64,000 nucleotides of DNA from Phytophthora quininea (GCA_011947345.1 JAAVTG010000038.1:62001-126000); one strand, 5' to 3'. Positions 30,881 through 42,660 are shown, numbered from the stretch's first letter. The notes: generated by a model from the letters alone, not told the origin. Made by a program: numbers and translations.

Positions 30881-33569
30881 ATGTTTCCCTTCGTACTAGT
30901 CGAACCGTAGTGTCTAGCGAGGCATTTGTCTGTCGAACCCATTTCGAAATTTGTCGTTGAAGCTGGCGATTTATGCCACCACTCGTGAACTCGTCGCTGT
31001 TGATAACTTCCAATGCCGTGCCGAAAATGTTACTGCAATGCTGATTGATTAGTCTCCACTTTGACTCGAGCCGCTGCAAGAGACTTTCCCGGACCCGGTT
31101 TGCCAGTGGTTGATATGGGGAAGTCAGGACAAGTCGGCTGCGGCTCCTGGAACTTCATGACAACGCTTCGTCTTCCCGAACCTTCCCATACTTTTGTTCG
31201 GTGTATTCGCGGACCCGTGACGGGATTGTTTCGGGTTTGAAGTGCACTTGTCTCTCAAATGGGCATTTGCTGAGGTCATTGTCGACGCCAGGGCATCCTG
31301 CAACAGTGATGTAGTTGAGGCAGAGGCCTTTACGTCCCCGGCGAGGAATAAGTTGTAGCACGTCTTTCGGCAATCTATCTCCCGTGCTTGCTTGTTGCGG
31401 CTGGGTACGTTGCTTCTTTTTGGTGGAGGCGCCGCAAGTTGTGAAGTAGCTAGTGCAGCTTCCCAGGCTTGAATTTTGCCAGCCTGTATGAGCTGCATGA
31501 TATACAATAGCGAGCTACTCGTCGGTTGAATCTTCTCGATAATTTGAATCGCGCCGTTCCATTGGTTGCTAAGTCGGACTCCACTGAAGATCGATACATT
31601 TCCAAGATTTGCGTGTCGATCCAGTAGATGAAGAGCGACAAACCGCTTTTGTTTAATTTGCATCGCGAAGTGAGCAGCTCGATTAGGTTGTATAGTGCTT
31701 CACTGAGTGTGATGGCTTCGGCTGATCCAAAGGCATGAAGATACGTGCAGAATGAACCGAGTGCTCGAAGTACTTCGTCTTGACTTTGAGGTTCTGAAGC
31801 TTCCGGTAGGGCAACGGATCCGGAAAATTTTGCATCTTGACCCGGACTTGTTTGATCCAGTTTCGTTTGTCGTGTTCGTTGGCTGGCGTCAGGTGCATGA
31901 TAGAGAGTCCCAGAGTTCCGAATTGGAAATTAAATAACCTCGTCAGAATGCCGGGGTGTGGCAGGAACTGGATCGCCTGATGGGATACCATTTGTTTAAC
32001 AAATTCATGAGGCGGCTTACCTGTATGTGAAGCTGCCGTCAATGCATTGTGGACGTCAATTTGATCGGGCGTCGGTAAGAAGCTGTTCTTCGACGCTTTT
32101 TACCAGTTCCTTGCGGGGCTGATGCGTTTGTTACAGGACGCCCCTGAACTTGAAGATAGTGAGCGAGAAAATCTGGACTGTGAGCGAGAGCTTTGACGAT
32201 CTCGGCGTGGCAATCCGTCTGAACTACGGCATTGGCGCTATTTCCATCTTGAAGTTGCTGTTTTCCACTTGCTCCCCGCATATGCGGGGGCAAGACAACA
32301 GGATCTCCCATTGGCGTATTAGACGCGTATGGGACTCTCAACGTCGAGCCATGCAGCGCCATTCCCACATTCGGGTTAGAGGTCGCGGGCAAATGCTCCG
32401 GGCCTACCACAACAGGCGGGCAAAAGCTGCTATGAATTGCTGACGTAGGTAAGTAGAGAGAAGGTCGATCACCGTGCACTGCGAAGTTCGGGTATGGCAC
32501 AGAGGTTGATGAGCTTGTGCCTACCGCAGCGGATGCGTTGGAACTAGCAAGAAACGACGATGTGGCGGCCGTACCAGTAGTATGGTCTCTCGCAATTGAA
32601 AGCCTTGGATTGTAAGCCGGCGTAGTCTTATATCGATGCGTTGCAGCGACCGGTACCGCACCAGCGATTTCGCTCGAAGAGCCGATATATCCCAAGTTTT
32701 CGGCAAACGCGACGAATGGGATGTTGGCATTCCGCATCTGTCCTGACGGCTTTCAATGTGCGTATCAGCGTTGGGCTTAAGAGTATTGCTTGGTGCCACG
32801 ACTGATGCGGCATTGCTGTCCGTTTTTTCTCTTGGTCGAAAAACGAGTCGAGGAAGAGTGTTGCTGTGCGTTGGAGAGGCTGCGCTGACCCTCCTTCCGG
32901 TACACCCGGCGCTGCTGTTTGCACGGGCCTGCATAAGAGCGAGCCCATGTCTTGTTGCAGTTGTTGGTTAGCTTCATTTTTCCCTCGACAACGTAGACGT
33001 AGTTAATGGCATGTTGAAGTGTGAATGCTTGAATAGTGCCGTCGAGGGGATCACACCAGCTGCGTAACGTCTCTGGACTTGGTTCCGAGGTATCGATACC
33101 GTTCAATATCGTTTTAATGTCACGTGAAGCTGCTGTACCATCGTTGCTAAGACCTAGGATACGATTCAGGATTGTTGTGTGTACTGTCGCCAGCCGCGAT
33201 TCATCCCATTTGCGACCGCGAAAACAGGCATGTTGAAGAAGAAGGAGGACGACCGGATGCACTTCCACCGCTTGATCGGACCGGCACGTCCATGTTCCGC
33301 CGTTTGCGGATGTGACACCTAGCCGTTCTGCCTTCGCGCGTGTGACTTGACCGTAGCTTCACAAGTTTCTGTATTTTGCTGCGATTCCTTTCCGTAGCCA
33401 CAGACCTGCTCGTCCTTGGCGTGCTTCGTGCGCAGTAACTGTGGATGTTGTAGCAACAGTGCGAGGGATCTCGACCAACGTTTGAGAGGAACCTTGCTCC
33501 GCCACAGACGTCACAACTACGGCCGTAGCAGTCATTCACCGCACTTGAGCGTACATTGGCGTCGGCCAA
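30880..33569 (-). pseudogene. Gag-like region of Ngaro-like element 3
   Basis: Overlapping open stretches (33569-33201, 33268-32777, 32934-32521, 32737-32039, 32042-31683, 31663-31124) read as one decayed protein. Near 31330-31255 lies KGLCLNYITVAGCPGVD, a Cys and a His, the same CCCH knuckle as in the Gag of elements 1 and 2. The Ser/Ala-rich 32737-32039 segment corresponds to the linker. Confidence 0.65.
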
Positions 33570-33869
33570 ACGGATCGGGAGTGCTCTGGTAACAGGAGCA
33601 CGAATGAACCAGTCGCGAGCGGAGGCATGACGGTGAAGCTTTCAGCCAAGATTTTGAGGCGACGCTTCAGGAGGGTTTATCTTTCCGACTGCGACGCCAA
33701 AACAAAAGTGATCTCGCCCTGCGCTAGCTACTGGCTACGACCTAATATTTCGCTACCTTTCGCAGTCTGAAAACGCGTTTTCCGTTTCTCGCGTGCCGGA
33801 AGGCTTTGACAACGGTCGCGGTTATTAGCATCCGCATGGGGTCATCAGTAACGTCGACATTGGCCAATG

Positions 33870-34113
33870 GTTTTGTGAGCAAGACGTATCCAGCGTTCCT
33901 ACGTCAATAGCTATACTAGCTCGAATTTGGTTGGGCCGGAGCTCAACCACAGCCTTTCAGGAACGTGTTTTCTCTTCAGGCGGTATCGTGATGAGTAAGC
34001 GTCGTACTCGAACTGAAAATCGTAGGGCAGAAAAGCAGCTACTGATGAAGCACAATAGTCGAGAGATTGAGCGTATGGAACAGGGCGCTTATGCCCAGTC
34101 ACACATTTCGTAA
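33870..34113 (+). pseudogene. hAT transposase C-terminal fragment
   Basis: The plus strand reads SIAILARIWLG, TTAFQERVFSSGGI and KQLLMKHNSREIE, the hAT dimerisation block (consensus ERVFS-x-x-G, then L-x-x-N). No upstream catalytic domain was found. It lies next to the lost 5' end of Ngaro-like element 3 and may have been cut by it. Confidence 0.75.
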
Positions 34114-35903
34114 GGGTGAAGTCAAGAAGCAATGCGCTCCAGTAAAAGGTAGCAATAGCAAGTTTTAGCGATATCTCTTCTTGGAGTGCAACCAACTAGG
34201 TAATAGCATTATCGATCATTTCTTTGTTCATGGTAGCATTACCGGTAGTATACTGTCAAATCCGCGTTACTGTCAATCTCTGGCTGCGAGTCGTTAACAC
34301 ACGCTAAGCGGTCGCTGAGTTATTTTCGCTCAAGCCCATGGCTGACATTGGAGGCAACGCTATTCGCCGACGGAAGGAAGGCACCTGGAATAGAGAGAGA
34401 AGAAAGCGCTTCGTGAAGAAAAATCGCGCTCGAAGGAATGCGGCTGACGGTTCTAGAACTTACTGAAGATACCACGTCTCCAAAATCATGCTGCATATTA
34501 AAAACGTGCCGTAAATTGGCAAGGTGGAGATGGCCTCGGTCATGAAGCGGTTTCAAGAAGAAGGTCGTGTGGTGTCCGCCACAATGAAGCCAAACGATGA
34601 AGTCGGTTCTCACATATAAAGGGTACTCGACAGCGTCGTCGACGACACTGGCGGACGGTTCTTCTGGTTGTGTCATGAGAACTTATACCAATTCGACGCC
34701 TTCTGAACTTGTTGAAGTTCTGAGCCCAGGGCGATTTCAAGACTTAAGCGTCTTCACCGAGATGGTCTTCGCTGCATACAAGCAAAACCGGTAGAATATC
34801 ACGCAAACGCTCAAAATTCTGCTGCTAGACGAAACTGTGAGCAAACTACAACCATGTCAATGATAACTGATAAATTAAAGTTGCCGAGGTCGTACAATTG
34901 CAAAGTTCCCGTCGAGCAGTCCGGTTAGTATACAGTGTATACAGAAAGCAAGCACGTGTACGTCAGCTTTTATTTCCCTTGCATCCAAGCGCAACTGACA
35001 GCGTCTCAAGATGACCAAACGCATTCGCATATGACGGAATATGTTGCGCTGAGGAAGCTGTCTTTTCAAAGCTCCAGCATGGCGACCCTAAAAAGATCTT
35101 TGAGAACGCGCTCAAATCGGTAGTAGAATGTCAAATTTATGGCCTGTAGTGCTCCCCGTCATTGTCATGCTGGTTCATCATAAAGTCCAACGCGAAGAGT
35201 CGAAGAGCCGAGGACCAACACTTGCATGTATCCGCTCGGCAGGTTGACTAGTACCTACCGCAGCTTTCATTAGGAGTTTGTAAATCTAAGTGCACTTAAC
35301 AGTCAGCGTGGGCTGAAGATCTCAACTCAACCATGCATTTAACCTCCAGCCATGCCGGGGCTCACTTTTCATTTCGCCTTCAAAGGGAGCATACCAAATT
35401 CACTTGCCAACAACTTCGTGCGGGCTTCCACCCGCATTGTTGGCGTCTTTACTGTCTTGGTCTTTTACCTGGGATCCAGTATATGGCCACGCGTAAAACA
35501 AAATCCATCAACGAGCAGCTACAAAGCGAGCCGAAGTTCACACGAAACAAAGTGATTTCGGGCGGATCTGCAAAAGATGTGGCCAGACGCTCAAAAACCC
35601 CAGGTGGCAATTTTGAAAGGTGAGTTAGGTAGGTAGCTCGATCAAAATTGTAATTGTAGTAGCTGTAGACAAACATAATAATCGGAAAGCAAAACCACCG
35701 CGCTCAAATCGAAGCAACACAATGCAAGACAATGTCATCAGCGCACGATACCGAAACAAATAAACGCACATGGAATCGATGAACACTTCCATCAATGCAG
35801 ACAAGTAATCCGTTAAGACGTTAGCGACGGACGACATTGCACTCACGACCAAAAATACTTCAAACCCGTACCAGAGCAGCAGATCGAAGTTCAGTCGATT
35901 AGC
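34114..35903. other. Region with only small unclassified ORFs
   Basis: Plus-strand frames include a 42-codon basic peptide from 34339 (NRERRKRFVKKNRARRN) and 34597-34794 (LTYKGYSTASSTTLADGSSG). 35352-35555 begins PGLTFHFAFKGSIPNSL and has a hydrophobic stretch (IVGVFTVLVFYLG); an alternative frame overlaps it. None has a family I recognise or conserved flanks, so I do not call them genes. Confidence 0.4.
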
Positions 35904-38461
35904 TTAACCCCTTGGTTCCCAACGTCGTATCTTACGACATCCATTTTTGTTATGTCGTAAGTTACGACATTGCAGCGACAGCAATAGGAAATGGCTCGGA
36001 CCATACTTTAATCAAGTGCATTTCAAAACATAAGATCGGAGAGGTCAAAAACGCGAGTCCAGAAACAAGACAAGACTGCGGGAAGCAAGAAGGAGGGAAG
36101 GGAGGGCAGTGCCAGCACCGAGCCCATCATATCAGAATCTGCCGGATGGCGCTCACCCATCCCAATCGGCGCACGTCCGCTGCTGCTGTCGCCGTCGCCG
36201 GCCGAGACGTTGACTTTCCACATCTATGGCGTCAATTGCGGGCGGCAGGATGGAGGTCAAATCGACCTAGCGGTCTGATGAACCACTGGAAGTACACAAC
36301 TCCCGATGGAGTTCGCGCGTTCTACGGGGAGTCCACCGTCGTGATGTATGTGTTGATGTCGGGCCTGTTGAATGCGAGTGCGCAGGACGTGGGCGCGCAG
36401 GACCAGAACCCACCAGACGTCCCGGATGGAAACGATACCTACGCCGATGACGACGTGCGGCCGTCCCAAATTGACACTGACCTTGAGCTGACCCAAGGCA
36501 CTGTTGACGCGCTGTTCAGACCAACGAGCGGCGACGAGGAGCTCTCCGAGCTGGGGCAAGTCGAGCTGTCGCATGAAGCCGTGACGCAAACGTTCGGACA
36601 CTCTCAGAGCTTTCTGCACGAAAATGAGACGAAGCGAGCTGCAGCAGCCAGCCTGCATCAACTGTCCGCTCCGTCCCGCCTTGAAAGCGACGAGGAGGAT
36701 ACGATGCAGCGTCAGCGAACCGTCGATGACGTGTGAAGGTAGATGTCAACGTTGTGGACGATGACGAGAACTCCAGCGACTACGAGAGCGTCAGTTCGGG
36801 TAACAGCGACAACGGGATTGTCAACGACGATGAAGAAGCGCCTGAACGCAATTTTGATGACTTGGATGATGTTTTTGTGTCTGACAGTGATGCTGTTCAG
36901 ATTGGCGAAGCGTTGATCGCGTCCTTGATGATCGGTGCCATCAGCGGGGATAAACGTGCGATCAAACAGCGGGAGGCAGCACTGCGAGAAATGCAGTGGA
37001 CAACACCATCCACAGCGTTCGAGAATGGAGTAGTCGCGTACGAAGGCATGCACATTGAAGACGCGCATCCTGTAGCCGAGCTTCGTGAAGTATGCGACTC
37101 ACCGTTGCTGACGTTCTTGTACTTCATGTCGAAATCGCTCTGGGTTGCGATTACCACGGAGACCAATAGGTATGCCGTTCAGCAAGTAGACCGTCGGGCC
37201 CAAGCAATGCATGCAAAGCGGCGACACCGGCGCGAAACGATTCAGCAGATCCGCAGACGCCTCAAGTTCAAGAAGGGATACGAGACGCACGAAGTCCTTC
37301 ATGTGATAGGTCTCCTCGTTGCATGCATGATGTGTCCACGGCAGCGTCGGTTTGCAGCTCACTGGACGATGGTGGAGGACGGCGCCGTACTAGCGGGAAA
37401 CTTTGGGCGGTACATGGCGCGCAGCCGATGCACCGACATCCTGCGCGACTTGCACTTCGTTGACAATGAGGCTCCACGGACTCGTGACAAACTGTGGAAG
37501 CTTCGTCCATTCGTGGACAAGCTGCAGCAGACTTTCCTGTCGGGATGGTCCCTGCCAACGGGGTTCAGTTTTGACGAGGGTGTCCTACCCTCGACGTCCC
37601 GGCGGAACACCACCCGCGTGTTCATGCCTGACAAGCCGCATCGCTACGGCTCCAAGATGTTCATGACGTGTGACTTGCGAACCTCGTACTGCCACCGGTA
37701 AGATTTCTTCTTTATCTTATGTCGTCACTTACGACTTGAACGGCATCATCTGACCTATGCATGTCATACCTTCTCAGCTTCGAGATGTACTTGGGTAAAC
37801 GTAGCCGTGATGATGGAAGTGAGAGTGCATACGACCACAAGACGGGTCCTGCAGCAGTGGTGCGAAACCTCAAGCTCGTGCTCGCTCGCAACCGGCTCCC
37901 GTGGCACGTCGTAATTGTTGACCGGTTCTACCCGTCTGTGATGCTCTGCGTCGAGCTCTTGGCCATGAACTTCTACGTCGTCGGCACGGTAATGACTAAC
38001 CGGCTCGGTCTCGACCCTGTGATCAAAGAGACGCGAACAGTGCGTCCGAAATCCATTCCCGTGGCTTCTTCAAGTTCTCCAGGTCCGTCGCTATCCCGAG
38101 CCTGGTGATGTTCCACTGGTGGGACCGCAACCCCGTGCATTACCTGTGCACGGGTGCAGTCATGTCCGTGTCCTCGATGAAGCGCAACATCAAGCGAGTC
38201 GGGCCGATCGCTTTTCCATGTGCTGAAGTTGTTACGGACTACCAGCGCTGGATGGGCGGCGTGGATGTCCACGACCAGCTCCGTCTCCAGAAGTACTCGC
38301 TCCAGACGTCAACCAAGTTCCTCAAGTACTATAAAAGCTTGTTTCTCGGCTTTGTCTCTCTCAAGTCGCGCGAGAAGGTTAAAAATGTCCAGCTGCGCTA
38401 TGTCTTTCTCCACGTTGTGGTCAGACTTGAACGCATTTCGTTCGACCACGACTGGAACTAA
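35904..38461 (+). mobile_element. piggyBac-like DNA transposon, left end and transposase
   Basis: It begins with TTAA (35904-35907) and CCCCTTGGTTCCCA. Two subterminal palindromes follow, GTCGTATCTTACGAC (35924-35938) and ATGTCGTAAGTTACGACAT (35952-35970), likely transposase-binding sites by position. A transposase gene fills the rest. I found no matching right end (GGGGTTAA) downstream, so the right terminus is lost or lies beyond a rearrangement. Confidence 0.82.
36146..38461 (+). pseudogene. piggyBac transposase (DDE_Tnp_1_7), one intron and two frame breaks
   Basis: The start at 36146 precedes an oomycete-type N-terminal block (WRQLRAAGWRSNRPSG) and an acidic region. The frame changes near 36730, then runs to the intron 37698-37777 (GTAAGA...CTCAG, 80 bp), which joins SYCH in frame to RFEMYLGKR. 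Catalytic Asp candidates are FSFDEGVLPSTS, VVIVDRFYPS and HWWDRNPVH, the three expected positions. A second frame break near 38055 separates the second and third. MGGVDVHDQLRLQKYS follows. The protein stops at 38461 without the usual LVNAF and Cys-rich tail seen in the other copy (16645-17844). Confidence 0.82.
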
Positions 38462-38972
38462 CCGACATGGAGTCTTGATGAGATCGAAACGACCAGACAA
38501 AATTTCAAATGTGATTGCAAACCGTTCTATCAAACAGGATGGATTTGTGCTCACGTTCTCACCTGTCTTCACCTTGTGGATAAACTCGATTTGGAAGTGA
38601 TGCTGCGGAGTTTATCAGCTAGGAGGGCACCAGGACGTCCACGCAAGACAACTAGGTGCCTCAACCGCGACCGCCCGCGCCGATCCCAATACTCTGTGTC
38701 CCAAGCAAGGAGTGTTGATCCCTTGGTGATTTGTGTACCTGCATATGATCAAGCAAAACCAAAGAAAAATGACGAAGAATTCATCAAGTGCTGCAATGAA
38801 AAATCAAAACAAAAAGAGGAGAAGCAAAAAAATCGTGCGCAGTAGAGTAGGGAGTAGGAAAGCTTACATTTTAATATATGTATATATGTATATGTATATA
38901 AACACATCGTTTCTATCAATAATTGGTCGTTGCCTGTAATAAATCCACCTGCATGAAATATAGCCATAGCAA
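38462..38972. other. Intergenic, AT-rich on the right
   Basis: 38600-38850 reads a Lys/Gln-rich stretch (SKQKEEKQKNRAQ) that might be the remnant of the piggyBac tail. 38870-38905 is a TATATG-rich simple sequence. Nothing else is recognised. Confidence 0.4.
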
Positions 38973-38995
38973 AAATCTCCGACCGTCGACCTTCT

Positions 38996-39030
38996 CCGAC
39001 GCGTACCGGAAAAGCGGTACGTCGGAGGGA
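38996..39030. repeat. Hairpin with GTCGGAG motif near left end of the Crypton-like element
   Basis: TCCGACGCGTACC pairs with GGTACGTCGGA across an 8-nt loop. A related but different palindrome with the same CTCCGAC/GTCGGAG arms lies at 41848-41869 near the other end. Confidence 0.7.
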
Positions 39031-39411
39031 AAAGAGCCGATCAGAAAAGAGTCTAAAAAGGCAGATTTGAAACCACACGTAGATTTGAGAATCCTAAGAG
39101 AGCCATACAAAGGCGAGTTTATAGGCGGATTCCCAGGCTCTGAAACGGCCTGTGGGCAAAAATAGAGGCAAAAACTAAAACATGCATTTTTAGCGCTGCA
39201 GAGCCATGTGCTCTGCAGCCAGCAAATTGACAAATGATGGTCGGCCTCGGAAATCGGGGGCCACTAAAAGAGTGGGTACGTAAAAGCCTGTTAATACGGG
39301 CAGCGTAAATACGCTGGCTTAGTGGCCACGTGTCCACCCAAACTGCGTGACTGGCATCCACTGCCGAGCTACCATTCGGGATTTTGCAGCTCGCGGGCGC
39401 AAGTCCCGACC

Positions 39412-39487
39412 GCCCATGATGCCCAGTGGATGGATGGGTCCGAGCTTAAAACAGTCGGTGGCGCTGGTTCGATTCCAGCCATGAGCA
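39412..39487 (+). repeat. tRNA-like sequence, probably a SINE head
   Basis: 76 nt with a 7-bp acceptor-like pairing (GCCCATG with CATGAGC, one mismatch), D-arm GCCC/GGGT, A-box-like TGCCCAGTGG, an anticodon loop containing TAA (Leu), T-arm GCTGG-TTCGATT-CCAGC and B-box GGTTCGATTCC. The anticodon stem has only four pairs around an 11-nt loop, so it is not a functional tRNA. A further A-box TGGCTTAGTGG (39315-39325) and a decayed B-box (39395-39407) precede it. tRNA-derived SINEs are known in Phytophthora. Confidence 0.6.
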
Positions 39488-39986
39488 AGCTATGTGTGCG
39501 TCTGTATGGGAGTGATGTGTGTGTGTGCGTGCAAATGTGATGCCGAGTTGTCTTGTATGTAACTCTGTCTACTGCTGCTGGAGGTTAAAATTGCTATTCC
39601 GCAAGAGGTTAAGCTCTGTGTTCCGACTTGGTGGATAAGGTTATATGAGATAATCTCTAGCTTCATTAAGTGGATAACGCATTCGTGTTTTGCTATTTAT
39701 CTCTGGTCTATCCTTCTGTGGCAGCTAGCTTGATGATGTTCTGGGTGTACGATCGCAAAGGGTCACGAGATGCCCTCCGCGCTGAAGCTTCTGGAAGTGC
39801 GTGATGTGGTCGTTCAACGACCCTGACTTGTGAAGCATGCGTAAGTGTTTCAGGACGTTGTGACCGCCTCGAGCTTTGATCCCGTGGCCACGAAGGACCC
39901 CAGTGTCGCCGTTTCTGCAGAAGCCCCTATCTCAAGGATATCATCGCGGTAGCGTGGTGAGCTCTCGTTGAGCTTGAAGCCATCGG
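39488..39986. other. Interior of the Crypton-like element, non-coding
   Basis: A GTGTGTGTG simple repeat near 39515-39530, then sequence that may be SINE body; no gene. Confidence 0.4.
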
Positions 39987-41752
39987 TCAAGAACAGCTCC
40001 ATAAGGCGACAAGCCACTTCGCGTCGGACCGAGCGTGCTTAATGGCGCCGTCCGTCGAGCTCCACATTCGCGGCTCCTGAGCGTGCCACGCGAACCAGGT
40101 GTCTTTGACTCTTGAAGGTGGAGATGTACGTCGTCGCTTGGATGGCGGTTTGTTGCTGCTTGTGTCCTCACTTGTTTCGTGTAATGTTGGTGTCCGTGCG
40201 TGTTTGTTGCAGAGCTTAGCCTCCATTACTGTCAAGCAAGCGTCGAGTGTCTTGTTCACTTGAATTAATTGTTCAATCAAGGCGGTTTGATGGAGAAACA
40301 TGGGGTGCTTGTTAACATCGGTCGATGCTTCTTGTGGGGCCCCGGTACGTTCTTCCTCGGTGGGTTTTGGATCACAGGTCAGGTGAGACGACCAAGCCAG
40401 CAAGTCATTGACACAGAAGCCTTTCTCGACAGCACAAGCCTCCAGCCGCTGGATCGCAGGGCCATCAGCCGAAAGAGCCTTCAGCGCTGGGTAGTGGCGG
40501 AGCAGGTACGCCATGAGAGTCTCGAGCACTGGTGCGTTGACGTTATATTGTGCGGTGTCAAGCCCATACGAAGCGACGAATAGCGCTGATGTAACGGAGG
40601 CACTTTTCTGGTGCGTGTCCGAGTCGAAGGCGTCGAGTGATAACAGCGGGACTTCTGCGTTGGGCTTGCGGTTGCTCAAGACGCGAGCAATCTTGTGGTC
40701 TTCTGCTGGAGTATTGAAGACATACGCGAAGGCCTTGTTCGTCGCTGTCATATTCCACGCGCCTCGGTCGAAGATCCATTGCACGCACATTCCGGCCCCG
40801 TTGGCATGCTGAGCTCCTCCACGACGGAAGGAGTGCGACGTCAAGCGTTCCGTGACACCGGCCTTCTGTGCGATTCTTCCCAAGACTCTGTTGACGTAGC
40901 TATGGATTCCGGGGGCGTCGTCGGTAAGCTTCTCCCCATCTGCAGCGTCTTCGGAGGTTTGAAGTGGAACAACGTCTTCGGGGTGGTCGATCAAGTCGAT
41001 GAGAGGCGCAGTCGGAGTCAGAGTGGCTTGCACGTTCGCGTGCTGATCAGGAAGCTGGCTCAAGAGCGAAGCTGTCGGTGCAGACTGTGTCGCGAGGGCA
41101 AGGGCGATGGCGAGCAGCGGGCACGTGGTGAAGTCGTCATCGGGGAAGAGTGAGAGCCCTAGCTCTTCCGAAGTCTTGATGCGGATGAAGCGGACGAAGA
41201 AAATATTCCCGGCGCCGATGGAGAGATTCACCTTGCGAAGCAGCGTGAGGTCAGACGCTCGTCCGAACAGGAACCACAGCAAAACACAGCAGAGTGGCGT
41301 CTTGGTAGTCGGATGCCGTGGAAGCAGTTGAATGCAGGTGCATGATCATCGTCTTGAGCGACTTCTTGGTACACGCTGGGGTCTTGTTGACGAAGGTCCC
41401 AGACTCTCTCTTCATACAGTAGCGCTCCAGCACTTGGCCCTTCTTGAGCAGCGCCTTGTCTGTAGCTTGGTGAACCTGGGGAACTGGTCAGCAGCCAGTT
41501 CTTGGCCTGTCGGTAGTACTGCATGACCGAGTGCCTGGCCAAGAGCTGACCCTTGCGTCCTTCCTTGAAGGCCAGGTACATGCAGAACTTGTCCACCACC
41601 GCTTTCAGGACAAGCGGGGCATTCTCGCGCGCCATGCACGCGGCGAGGTACTCCCAGGTGACACCTTCATCCGCTAGGAACTTCTTGAACGAGCGCGCTC
41701 CGCTCTCGCGTGCACGCTTCGTGCTAATCGGTGCGAGGTCGCGCAGGCTCAT
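39987..41752 (-). pseudogene. Crypton-type tyrosine recombinase with GCR1-like C-terminus
   Basis: The N-terminus is at 41752 (GARSFKKFLADEGVTWEYLA, QYYRQAKNWLLT). Frame changes near 41490 and 41270 lead to a 431-codon frame ending 39987. Catalytic positions: Arg in FLFGRASDLTLL, box II TSHSFRRGGAQHANGAG, the Trp of FDRGAW, and Tyr in AFAYVFNTP. After the catalytic domain come a Cys-rich helical region and an end reading WFAWHAQEPRMW, SDAKWLVALW, like the GCR1_C DNA-binding domain found in Cryptons. No RT or RNase H is present, which separates it from the three Ngaro-like elements. Confidence 0.82.
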
Positions 41753-42006
41753 CTTGGGTCGGAGAGGTCGGAGTCTTCGTGTTATTCAGGAAATATGTGA
41801 ATGAGTTGGCATTTGTATGGACATATCAATAACAGAGCGGGGCCTCCGACCCGATATGTCGGAGCTGCGGCTGGACAGCCTTTACAAGCGTACCTGCCCT
41901 GTGATTGGCCAAAAAGGGGGATATCGATATGATTCGTTAAAACTCGGATGCAACACTCTGATTGGTCAATAGCTTTGATAGTGAGTTCTAGTACGGTCGG
42001 AGATTT

Positions 42007-42433
42007 AACGATTTTCATCCATGTCAACATGAAAAGCATCCAAAATGAACCGAAATAAAACGTAGCAGATTAAAAAATCCACCCCTGTCACAATTTATGC
42101 AGTGATATGGGAGCACTTGCAGAGGAAGTATGAGGTCGCTGTGTCGCTTTAGACTGGAGGTCTGCAGGAGTCTCTCACGACGGGATAATGTCGATCGGCG
42201 GGAACTCTCGGCGTACTGCGGGCCAGGCAGTTGTGTGTGTTGAAAGGTTGATTCAAGAATGAAAAGAAAATGAAAGCTAGCTATCCTACTGCAACCTCTT
42301 GCGCTTCACTACAGCCTTCTTCAACATCGTCAGTCCAACAAGCTGTTGTTGGTTTTACTGGGACTGGCAAGTTGACCATCTTGACACGACTCCTCGGCTG
42401 TTGCAGCTTGAGTTGCAAACACTTGCACTTCAA
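42007..42433. other. Intergenic, nothing recognised
   Basis: Right flank of the Crypton-like element; no repeat or gene seen. Confidence 0.4.
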
Positions 42434-42660
42434 CTCGTGACAACCCCCTCGGGTAGTAGATGACGGCGATGTCGAGCTGAACTCCCTTGGCACCGGCTCG
42501 GAGTCAAGTGAGTGGGGGCATGACGACGCGATGTTTGAGATTGAGCGGGCTTTTCTTGCCGCCGAAGATAACCGGCATGAACAGCTTGGAAACGATCATG
42601 GGGAACCTGGAACGAGGCGAATTCGGAAATGAACTCAAAGCTAGCAAGAGTCGAAGTGAT
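42434..42660 (-). pseudogene. Old yellow enzyme 5' fragment with its upstream sequence
   Basis: The ATG at 42599 starts SKLFMPVIFGGKKSPLNLKH, then RVVMPPLT and a stop where other copies read RL, then GAKGVQLDIAVIYY. The upstream 60 bp also match the leader of the copy at 1-784. The duplicated piece therefore includes the promoter-proximal region, and the loss is both a nonsense mutation and truncation. Confidence 0.85.

Larger units (their letters stand above)
28202..33570 (-). mobile_element. Ngaro-like retrotransposon, degraded (element 3)
   Basis: Minus strand, same gene order as elements 1 and 2: Gag (33569-30880), RT-RNase H (30880-29006), YR (29210-28202). Many frame changes. No A/B split repeats were found at either end, so the termini are lost or diverged beyond reading by eye. 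A third distinct protein lineage, closer to element 2 than to element 1 (shared LRRSEYL, DDERKLI-type blocks). Confidence 0.85.
38973..42006 (-). mobile_element. Crypton-like tyrosine-recombinase element bracketed by a 14-bp terminal inverted repeat
   Basis: AAATCTCCGACCGT at 38973-38986 is exactly inverted at 41993-42006, and the span contains one recombinase gene on the minus strand. Inside each end lies a second hairpin with CTCCGAC...GTCGGAG (38996-39029 and 41848-41869). Cryptons usually lack terminal inverted repeats, so the bracketing is unusual and needs a second copy to confirm. No clear target duplication is seen. Confidence 0.6.

Noticed and set aside
39412..39487. Functional tRNA-Leu (TAA)
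   Set aside because: The anticodon stem cannot form five pairs and the loop is too long; kept as a tRNA-like SINE unit instead.
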